Part shown: piece by piece, positions 23,801 to 29,429 of the stretch
Layout: each line of letters starts with the position of its first letter
Position numbering within the stretch: position 1 is the stretch's first letter
NCBI GenBank assembly: GCA_021152555.1
Contig: JAGKVE010000046.1
Location: 1-30,579 of the forward strand
Length of the DNA stretch: 30,579 nucleotides
Direction: 5' to 3'
From: Bacteroidia bacterium
GTDB taxonomy: Bacteria > Bacteroidota > Bacteroidia > Bacteroidales > Paludibacteraceae
Notes under the pieces: model-generated
What the model was told of the DNA's origin: nothing
Databases searched by the model: none
Seen by the model: the letters and a program-made list of their open reading frames with translations, nothing else
Position numbers and translations under genes: made by a program

Positions 23801-25277
23801 CATAGTTACTACGGATGCTGAAGTTTGTCTCGCCGGAAATAGTGAACTCATCGCTCCAACGACTCCACGGATAGGTATAAGAGTAGGCATAATCGCTACG
23901 CGTCATATCCAGATGCTTGCCATTAGAGTCTTTAAGTCTCCATGCTCCTTTTACTCCTTCCAGTGTCCATACAAGTGCAGCATCATCTACCGAGTTCATT
24001 TCTCCGGCAGCTTTGGTCACCGAAGCATTGTAACCCACAGCGGACTCTGCAGAAGACAACACATAATACGTTCCGCTATTATTATACGCGATGATAATTT
24101 TCTCTCCAGCCTGCAAAGTACTCAAGTCTTCTACTTGTTCCCAGTTGGTCGATTTACGGCGATAAACGGCATGCAGCGTTTCGTTTCGGGTAGGATAATA
24201 CACTTCGCCTTCCAGGAACAAGCGTTTGGGCAATCCGGTAGAGTCCGTTGCCAAAGCCGAGCCGCTCTCCGTCCAGCCCGCAAATTCCCAAAGCGCGTTA
24301 CAGGGCGCACCACCGGTATTGGGTGTTGCTGCCGGCAACACAACTCCACGATGATAACCACTTTCTGTGAGCGAAGCAGTAGCACAGGTCCCATTGGTCC
24401 CCGGAGTAAGCGTAACGGTATAATTAGATGCACTACAATCGGGGGTGCTGGAATAAATCGTTTGCTGGCGAAGAATATAAAAATCACATGTATTTCTATA
24501 AGTTTCTGTCTCTTTTGTTGAGAAGTAGTATTTTGAGTTCCAAGTGTGGCCATAACTCAAGAACCTGCTATTCTTAACTCCCTTCAGAGAAAATGTATTC
24601 CAGCCACGTTTCTCTATGACACAATCTGCATCGTTTGTGTACGTATCAATTCCGTTACAATTTGTAAAATCCGTGTATTTACTAAGAAATGGGAAAAAGA
24701 GAGACCAATAATGATTTGTCGAATTCGTCTCCGTAAGGACGTATTTAATCACATCGGTGCGATTACCCACTAATGTGACATATCCATCATCCCATGTGCT
24801 ATACTCACGAGAGATGGTGTACTTGTCAAAAAAGTAGTTACCTGAATTAGTGGTCTGATCGTTATGTACTGAAATTCGTCCATCATAATATAAAATCAAA
24901 TACTGCCCTCCCGAAACCAATTGGTCAGTGACATATATGTCATTATAAGTGTCTGTTTTATACCTATACACCGCATAGAACTCCTCACTAATAGACGACA
25001 AACGATACAATTCTCCCGCTCGATGAATCTCTTGCGTCAACTCATCGGTTGGACCATAAGGTGCGCCGCTGGCAATCCAGCCGGCAAATTCCCAACCTTC
25101 GCAATCCGCCAAAGTTGGCGTGGGTAAGGTAACACCTGCGCCATCGCTTGCTTCACGTATAGAGAAATCACTTTGCCCGTCATACGAGCCTGTGCCCGCG
25201 TGAAAATGTGCAGTAAATGCGTGCGCGGAAATAGTGGCTACGGTTACAGCCAATAAAAGTAATAGATGTTTTTTCAT
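20886..25277 (-). CDS. Large modular surface protein with InlB-like repeats and T9SS-like tail
   Basis: 1463 residues from the ATG at 25277, chosen because it gives a clean signal peptide (MKKHLLLLLAVTVATISAHA); the frame stays open 23 codons upstream. Four InlB/beta-grasp-like modules, each with an F/LxGW core and an LYAVY-type end, lie at about 22-106, 285-374, 532-623 and 779-863. Three modules of about 150 residues lie between them, each opening with a YxxV...L..GxY pattern and ending FYILRQ, IHIYRQ or FTIYKQ. The remaining 600 residues are beta-rich (DGIKRATDKGTSGSYWTYIG, IGWNLIGNPFLQNYSA), as in other Bacteroidota surface proteins. The tail QKIILNGQMYIIRNGQMYDA ends in GRLVE and resembles T9SS C-terminal domains. 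Base composition is more A/T-rich than the neighbours. The ligand is unknown; adhesion is an inference. Confidence 0.85.
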   Translation of the reverse strand: MKKHLLLLLAVTVATISAHAFTAHFHAGTGSYDGQSDFSIREASDGAGVTLPTPTLADCEGWEFAGWIASGAPYGPTDELTQEIHRAGELYRLSSISEEFYAVYRYKTDTYNDIYVTDQLVSGGQYLILYYDGRISVHNDQTTNSGNYFFDKYTISREYSTWDDGYVTLVGNRTDVIKYVLTETNSTNHYWSLFFPFLSKYTDFTNCNGIDTYTNDADCVIEKRGWNTFSLKGVKNSRFLSYGHTWNSKYYFSTKETETYRNTCDFYILRQQTIYSSTPDCSASNYTVTLTPGTNGTCATASLTESGYHRGVVLPAATPNTGGAPCNALWEFAGWTESGSALATDSTGLPKRLFLEGEVYYPTRNETLHAVYRRKSTNWEQVEDLSTLQAGEKIIIAYNNSGTYYVLSSAESAVGYNASVTKAAGEMNSVDDAALVWTLEGVKGAWRLKDSNGKHLDMTRSDYAYSYTYPWSRWSDEFTISGETNFSIRSNYADKRYLTANATKFSSQAAATSNIHIYRQVTTYSKTPKCENYTVLFNSGEGTFSGVKDATIGVENVSSTTGIALNNASVPTAVAPSCKKWKFAGWRVGSGLHATTSAPGILYKSTDTFIPLQDSITLYAVYQQGDGEVYYERVSTKSEIKANGTYVIVSTNNNKAVTYNNKDSQWSGTDVTVSGDRISSNVNANMQWTYNGTYFYNGKNKLANNNENSAVQVTNTNSPFKLQYKSGNKTYYLRWRPSGWFTTYNYFYFNDNTDNSEFTIYKQKSTVSEYNSWPHCTPFEVVLNACGGKFGADETKTLTETVAGKGVSLSGQTPTTDCDGWSLDGWVEKKAIQARNSAPEGMIGKTASYTPKMTPDQLYAVYSNGTLWSSYPACGEGIEIVEWRPDGIIVESYALTGAPSINGKNGTANGDGTYTLSYDVASNPCVPILIEWGTTRQIFQTPMLVNSYTRISAVTSAVTNCSTCDMVILNGGTAIADETKTVRDIKIYPGGRFNLASGKTFTANSLTMRTDGDELAPSALIQGTFICPTLNHDRRIDNSRKYWFALPYDVTISRINYVNPSANNGDAVFDHSFYIKFYDGIKRATDKGTSGSYWTYIGEDLEDESYQTKTILKAGRGYLLSIPKGAQNSTGHTYRTLRFPMDVASWASETSVNKTVAAVGKSCDWPQHIGWNLIGNPFLQNYSAVTASDLACGKLTKYYNDKDEWVEPWYTLEDGTGTVPYVTIYDPSTDSYTQTEIIGQNISPFSAVFVQLPDGVTGLRFKGTAINKQSIAARRMGLMTQEEDRTSRFRIRGWSTNEDVFTLIINDKYDDAYEVGADLMKMQNVDRMNLYSHHANGVACAFDALNYTNADSIPVGFVQPANGQFMICAEKVQIAEDVEHLWLIDNETQTKTDLLTDVYTFTADKGTYNNRLWISIGRRADVPTAFPYATELNENSTQKIILNGQMYIIRNGQMYDAVGRLVE

Positions 25278-25407
25278 AGTTGCTAATTTAATATTCCCAA
25301 TCTTCTCATAGTTGTATCTTAAATTTGCAGCGTTATTTACAGACAATTCTATGCTCCGAGAAGAGTTGTCCGCAGAGGGAATGAATGCTTTTTCTGTAAA
25401 ATGGGTG

Positions 25408-25415
25408 CAAAAGTA
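25408..25415 (-). promoter_or_regulatory. Possible -7 element for the large surface protein gene
   Basis: On the minus strand this reads TACTTTTG, an exact TAnnTTTG match, 131 bases upstream of the start codon. No TTTG lies at the usual distance upstream; the region there is a long A run on this strand. The remaining divergent gap (25278-25434) holds no gene or RNA that I can identify. Confidence 0.4.
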
Positions 25416-25464
25416 GTATTTTTTTTTTAAATAACTGTTCGGTTTTCTGTCTATTCCGAACGAA

Positions 25465-26667
25465 TTGATATACGATGTGCTGCAGCATCCGTATGTCCAG
25501 CGTCTGAGCCGTATTCGTCAGTTAGGTCTTTCTTATTTAGTGTATCCTGGCGCCCAGCACAGCCGTTTTTCGCACTCATTGGGCGCGATGCACCTGATGC
25601 AGGAAGCCATCCGTTCGCTGCGTCTCAAAGGTCATTCCATCAACGAAGAGGAAGAGACGTCGTCGATGATTGCCATCCTCCTGCACGACATAGGTCACGG
25701 TCCTTTCTCGCACGTCTTGGAGCACACGCTGGTGGAGGGCGTGACGCACGAGGACATCTCGCTGCTGATGATGGAGCGCATCAATGAAGACCTCCGTACC
25801 GGACAAAAGAAGGAAGGACAATGTACAAAGGGTCCGCTGGATATGGCGATTGCCATCTTCAAGAACGAGTACCCGAAGCATTTCCTTCACCAGTTGATTT
25901 CAAGCCAGTTGGACGTGGACCGCATGGATTATCTGTGCCGCGACTCGTTCTTCACGGGCGTGCAGGAAGGTCGCGTGGCGAGCGAGCGTCTGCTGAAAAT
26001 GCTCGACGTGCGCAACGACCGCCTTGTCGTACAGGTCAAAGGGATATACTCCGTGGAGAAATTCCTTGTCGCACGCCGCCTCATGTACTGGCAGGTCTAT
26101 CTGCATAAGACATCCGTCGCGGCGGAGCAACAGCTGATTAAGATTTTGTCCCGCGCGAAAAAAGCGGCGCGAACCGCCCATCACCCCTTATTCAGCTCTC
26201 CGTCATTGGGCTATTTCCTCAACAACCCTATCACGTTCAGCGATTTTGCCGTTCATAGCGAGGCGCTCGACCAATACGCGCTGCTCGACGACACCGACGT
26301 GCTCTCCGCCATCAAGGCATGGATTGCCAGCGAGGACAAAGTGCTCAGTATCCTCAGCCGCTCGTTCATCAACCGCAGTCTGTTCCGCGGCGAACTGATA
26401 GACGAACCGCTGACGTCGGAGCAGCAGAAGGCGCTGAATAAGGAATATGCCGCAGTTCTGGGCATATCCGAAGAGGACGCGCAGTACCTGTGGAGCGAAC
26501 ATATTTCCACGAGCAACACCTACAGCGAAAAGGGCGACTCCATCGACATCCTCTATTCGGACGGTACCGTCCGGGACATCGCTCAGGCAAGCGAGATACT
26601 CGACCTCGCGGCGCTGACGCGCAAACCCATCAAACGATACGTATTTAAATTGAGAATTGAGAATTGA
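25465..26667 (+). CDS. HD domain phosphohydrolase
   Basis: 400 residues from a TTG, of the HD-superfamily group related to dGTPase-like phosphohydrolases that precedes lpxD in many Bacteroidales. Metal-binding motifs are GAQHSRFSHSLGAMHLM and LLHDIGHGPFSHVLEH, with SSQLDVDRMDYL further on. The family-conserved sequence begins before the TTG: codons 25438-25464 read FGFLSIPNE, matching the usual start of these proteins, but a TAA at 25432-25434 and a T run precede it. The true start is unclear (CTG 25435 or TTG 25465), or the first dozen codons have been lost. A ten-residue insertion (GQKKEGQCTKG) near residue 114-124 is encoded by a repeat word shared with the thioredoxin gene. The last residues (KLRIEN) and the stop lie in a heptamer array. 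The substrate is unknown. Confidence 0.88.
   Translation: MIYDVLQHPYVQRLSRIRQLGLSYLVYPGAQHSRFSHSLGAMHLMQEAIRSLRLKGHSINEEEETSSMIAILLHDIGHGPFSHVLEHTLVEGVTHEDISLLMMERINEDLRTGQKKEGQCTKGPLDMAIAIFKNEYPKHFLHQLISSQLDVDRMDYLCRDSFFTGVQEGRVASERLLKMLDVRNDRLVVQVKGIYSVEKFLVARRLMYWQVYLHKTSVAAEQQLIKILSRAKKAARTAHHPLFSSPSLGYFLNNPITFSDFAVHSEALDQYALLDDTDVLSAIKAWIASEDKVLSILSRSFINRSLFRGELIDEPLTSEQQKALNKEYAAVLGISEEDAQYLWSEHISTSNTYSEKGDSIDILYSDGTVRDIAQASEILDLAALTRKPIKRYVFKLRIEN
25817..25830 (+). repeat. Repeat word GACAATGTACAAAG inside the HD gene
   Basis: Exact 14-base match to 13236-13249 in the thioredoxin gene, with opposite orientation relative to transcription. It lies in codons for a loop that is absent from the typical family sequence as I recall it. 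Confidence 0.65.
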
Positions 26668-26675
26668 GAATTGAG
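26648..26675 (+). repeat. AATTGAG heptamer array at the HD/lpxD junction
   Basis: Four perfect tandem copies of AATTGAG. The first three supply the last codons and TGA stop of the HD gene; the array ends 26 bases before the lpxD ATG. Confidence 0.9.
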
Positions 26676-26701
26676 AATATTAACTTTTTGAATTAGCAAC
26701 A

Positions 26702-27712
26702 ATGCAATTCAGTGCACAACAGATATCCATGTTGCTGGGCGGCAAACTGTACGGCAACGCAAATGCGAAAGTGTCGGATGTAGCGCCGATTGAGAGCGCA
26801 CAGCCCCACCAGTTATCATTCGTCACAGAGGAGAAATACCTGCCATCCATAGAAACAAGCAACGCCGGAGTCGTGCTTGTTTCTGACCGCTTCGCTGAAA
26901 GAGCAAAGACCGCTTACGCTGAAAGAGCAAAGACCGATCAGGCTCTAATTTTTGTGGAGAACGCACGCGGAGCGATGGGCCAACTGCTCGCCTTGGTGGC
27001 AAAGACCATTAACCCGCCGCGTAAGGGGGTTGAGCAGCCCTCTTTCGTGTCAGAAGGCGTGCCCGTGCCCGAAGACGCGTATATCGGCGCCTTCGCCTAC
27101 ATCGGAAAGAACGTACGGCTCGGCAAAGGAGTGCAGATATACCCGAATGTGTTCATCGGCGACAACGTCAAGATAGGCGACAACACCGTCCTCTATTCCG
27201 GCGTCAAGGTGTATTACAACTGCGTCATCGGCGCTGACTGCATCCTCCATTCGGGCGCAGTGATAGGCGCTGACGGTTTCGGCTTCGAGCCGGACGCCAA
27301 GGGCGTGAACCGGAAGATTCCGCAGATAGGTAACGTCATCATCGAGGACGATGTGGAGATAGGCGCTAACACAACCGTCGACCGCGCGATGATGGGCTCT
27401 ACCGTCGTGCGCCGCAACGTGAAGATAGACAACCTCGTCCAGATAGCCCATAACGTGGAGGTAGGCGAATCGTCGTTCCTCTGCGCGCAGGTCGGCATCG
27501 CCGGAAGCACCAGGATTGGCAAGCATTGTATCCTTGCCGGACAGGTGGGAATCGCAGGACATATCGAGATTACCGACAACTGCGTTTTCGGAGCGCAGTC
27601 CGGCGTCTCGGGAAACGTACGCAAAGCCGGTATGTATATCGGCAGCCCCGCTATCGACGCTTCGCTCTTCCGACGCGCAGCGGTGCGGTTCAAACAAAGC
27701 GGTCAGAGATAA
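26702..27712 (+). CDS. lpxD: UDP-3-O-acylglucosamine N-acyltransferase
   Basis: 336-residue LpxD, the third step of lipid A synthesis, adding a second hydroxyacyl chain to UDP-3-O-acyl-glucosamine. An N-terminal uridine-binding domain (residues 1-110) is followed by hexapeptide repeats of a left-handed beta-helix (IGKNVRLGKGVQIYPNVFIG). The catalytic His is H250 in NLVQIAHNVEVG. Length is normal. Residues about 62-79 (DRFAERAKTAYAERAKTD) contain a 24-base in-frame duplication in a loop of the N-terminal domain. It is followed after 34 bases by lpxC; the gap is filled by a repeat identical to one at the MATE/pepD junction. Confidence 0.96.
   Translation: MQFSAQQISMLLGGKLYGNANAKVSDVAPIESAQPHQLSFVTEEKYLPSIETSNAGVVLVSDRFAERAKTAYAERAKTDQALIFVENARGAMGQLLALVAKTINPPRKGVEQPSFVSEGVPVPEDAYIGAFAYIGKNVRLGKGVQIYPNVFIGDNVKIGDNTVLYSGVKVYYNCVIGADCILHSGAVIGADGFGFEPDAKGVNRKIPQIGNVIIEDDVEIGANTTVDRAMMGSTVVRRNVKIDNLVQIAHNVEVGESSFLCAQVGIAGSTRIGKHCILAGQVGIAGHIEITDNCVFGAQSGVSGNVRKAGMYIGSPAIDASLFRRAAVRFKQSGQR
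26893..26936 (+). repeat. 24-base in-frame duplication inside lpxD
   Basis: CGCTGAAAGAGCAAAGACCG occurs at 26893-26912 and again at 26917-26936, a period of 24 bases, giving FAERAKTA and YAERAKTD. The ACCGCTTCGCTGA word just before the first copy is also present, in reverse, in the pepD duplication. Confidence 0.85.
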
Positions 27713-27735
27713 TTTTTAATTCGTAATTTTTAATT
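27711..27735 (-). repeat. Reverse copy of the MATE/pepD junction repeat
   Basis: The reverse complement of these 25 bases equals 17192-17216 exactly: AATTAAAAATTACG followed by AATTAAAAATT. It begins within the lpxD stop codon and ends 11 bases before the lpxC TTG start. Confidence 0.9.
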
Positions 27736-27746
27736 TTCAATTCACT

Positions 27747-28649
27747 TTGAAACAACATACCCTTAAAGAATCATTCACCCTGCGTTCAGTAGGGCTTCAT
27801 ACGGGCCTGGACATCGCAGCCACGTTCCACCCCGCACCGGCGAACACAGGTATATGCCTGCGTCGCGTTGACCTGCCCAAACAGCCGTGCCATCAGGCAC
27901 TGTCGGACTACGTCTCCGCTACCGAGCGAGGCACGGTGCTGGAATACGGCAAATGGAGAATATCGACGGTCGAACATGCACTGAGCGCATTGTACGCCCT
28001 CGGAGTGGATAACTGCGTCATCGACGTGAACGCACCCGAGATGCCTATCCTCGACGGCAGCGCCAAACCGTTCGTGAACGAGATTCTGCGCGTAGGCCTC
28101 CAAGAACAGGACGCAGAGCAGAAAGTATTTATCGTCAAAGAACCCTTTGAGTATATCTCCGAGCACGGCAACAGTCTCCGAATCGAACCGTGCGACCATT
28201 ACGAAGTCGATGTGACCATCGCCTTCCCCTCGCAGCTGCTCCGCGAACAGCACGCTACGCTCAAAGACCTGGCTACCTACCCCAAAGAGATTGCCGCTGC
28301 ACGTACCTTCTGCTTCGTGCGCGAGATAGAACCCCTGCTGCGCGTAGGACTCATCAAAGGCGGAGACCTCAAGAACGCACTCGTCATCTACGAGACAGAG
28401 ATGAGCCAGGAAGGAATGGATTATTTCTGCGACAAGATGGGGCAGCCGCATCTCGACGCCTCCAAGTTAGGATACCTATCCCCGCTGAACTACCTCAACG
28501 AACCCGCACGCCACAAACTGCTGGACGTCATCGGCGACATGTCCCTCCTCGGACTCCGCATTCAGGGACGTATCGTTGCCTTCAAGCCCGGCCACACCTT
28601 CAACACACGGTGCGTAAAACAACTGCGTAACCAGATTCTCAGCGAATAA
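27747..28649 (+). CDS. lpxC: UDP-3-O-acyl-N-acetylglucosamine deacetylase, not fused to FabZ
   Basis: 300-residue LpxC, the zinc-dependent committed step of lipid A synthesis. Motifs: STVEHALSALYALGVDN (zinc-binding His), PILDGSAKPF, AARTFCFVRE, KGGDLKNALV, ARHKLLDVIGDMSLLG (His and Asp zinc ligands) and FKPGHTFN (catalytic His). The start is TTG, directly after the repeat, with the family start KQHTLKESFTLRSVGLHTG. In most Bacteroidales LpxC is fused to the dehydratase FabZ in a protein of about 460 residues. Here the chain stops right after the LpxC domain (KQLRNQILSE), and the next bases are a short tandem repeat followed by lpxA. FabZ is not in the window. Confidence 0.96.
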   Translation: MKQHTLKESFTLRSVGLHTGLDIAATFHPAPANTGICLRRVDLPKQPCHQALSDYVSATERGTVLEYGKWRISTVEHALSALYALGVDNCVIDVNAPEMPILDGSAKPFVNEILRVGLQEQDAEQKVFIVKEPFEYISEHGNSLRIEPCDHYEVDVTIAFPSQLLREQHATLKDLATYPKEIAAARTFCFVREIEPLLRVGLIKGGDLKNALVIYETEMSQEGMDYFCDKMGQPHLDASKLGYLSPLNYLNEPARHKLLDVIGDMSLLGLRIQGRIVAFKPGHTFNTRCVKQLRNQILSE

Positions 28650-28692
28650 ATGACAAATGACCAATGATAAAATGGTAAATGATAAAATGGCA
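28648..28692 (+). repeat. Near-heptamer array at the lpxC/lpxA junction
   Basis: AAATGAC, AAATGAC, CAATGAT, AAAATGG, TAAATGA, TAAAATGG: an array of period about 7 that includes a 15-base direct repeat (28663-28677 and 28678-28692). It starts inside the lpxC stop codon and contains several ATG triplets, including the likely lpxA start. Confidence 0.8.
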
Positions 28693-29412
28693 AATAACAT
28701 CTCTCCTTTGGCTTATGTGAGCCCCAAGGCTCAGCTCGGCAAGAACGTCACCATCGACGCCTTCGCCTATATCGACGACAATGTCATTCTCGGCGATAAC
28801 TGCCATGTGTTCCCTAACGCCGTCATCGGCTGTGTCCCGCAGGACCTCAAGTTCCGCGGCGAAGAGACCTATACCGTCATCGGCGATAACTGCGTCCTGC
28901 GCGAGTTCGTCACCATCCACCGCGGTACAGCCTCTAAAGGCAAGACCGTCATCGGCTCCAACAACCTCATCATGGCGTACTGCCATGTGGCGCATGACTG
29001 TATCCTGCATGACCATATCATCATGTCCAACGCCACCCAGCTCGCAGGCGAAGTGGAAGTGGACGACTATGCCATCATCGGCGGCGGATCGCTCGTACAC
29101 CAGTTCTCTCATATCGGAGCGCACTGTATGATACAGGGAGGCTCGAAAGTGAACAAAGACGTCCCGCCATACGCCATAGTAGCACGCGAACCCATCGCTT
29201 TCTGCGGCATCAACTCTGTCGGACTCAACCGCCGCGGATACACACCGGAACAGATACACACGATTCAGGAAGTCTATCGCCTCATTTATAACGCCGGACT
29301 TAACACCACCCAGGCGCTGCAACGCATCCTGGAGACCCTTCCACCATCCCCGGAAAGAGACGGCATCGTCGATTTCATCAAGACGTCCACAAGAGGTATC
29401 GTAAGAGCATAA
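28687..29412 (+). CDS. lpxA: UDP-N-acetylglucosamine acyltransferase
   Basis: 241-residue LpxA, the first acylation step of lipid A synthesis. Catalytic His residues are H100 and H103 in AYCHVAHDC; PQDLKFRGEET, TIHRGTASKGKT and the C-terminal INSVGLNRRGYTPEQI are standard. The ATG at 28687 is preferred because the family begins with ISPLAYV-like sequence; two upstream in-frame ATGs lie in the repeat and would add ten repeat-encoded residues (MTNDKMVNDK). The protein is shorter than the usual 255-262. The shortfall falls in the N-terminal half, where IDDNVILGDNCHVFPNAVIG seems to join two coils that are separated by about 18 residues in typical Bacteroidales LpxA. Active-site residues are unaffected. 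Confidence 0.95.
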   Translation: MANNISPLAYVSPKAQLGKNVTIDAFAYIDDNVILGDNCHVFPNAVIGCVPQDLKFRGEETYTVIGDNCVLREFVTIHRGTASKGKTVIGSNNLIMAYCHVAHDCILHDHIIMSNATQLAGEVEVDDYAIIGGGSLVHQFSHIGAHCMIQGGSKVNKDVPPYAIVAREPIAFCGINSVGLNRRGYTPEQIHTIQEVYRLIYNAGLNTTQALQRILETLPPSPERDGIVDFIKTSTRGIVRA

Positions 29413-29429
29413 ATGACACCAAGATACAT

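Noticed and set aside
25320..25327. TAAATTTG as a plus-strand promoter for the HD gene
   Set aside because: No -33 element at the right distance, and it lies 110-140 bases before an uncertain start; too weak to call.
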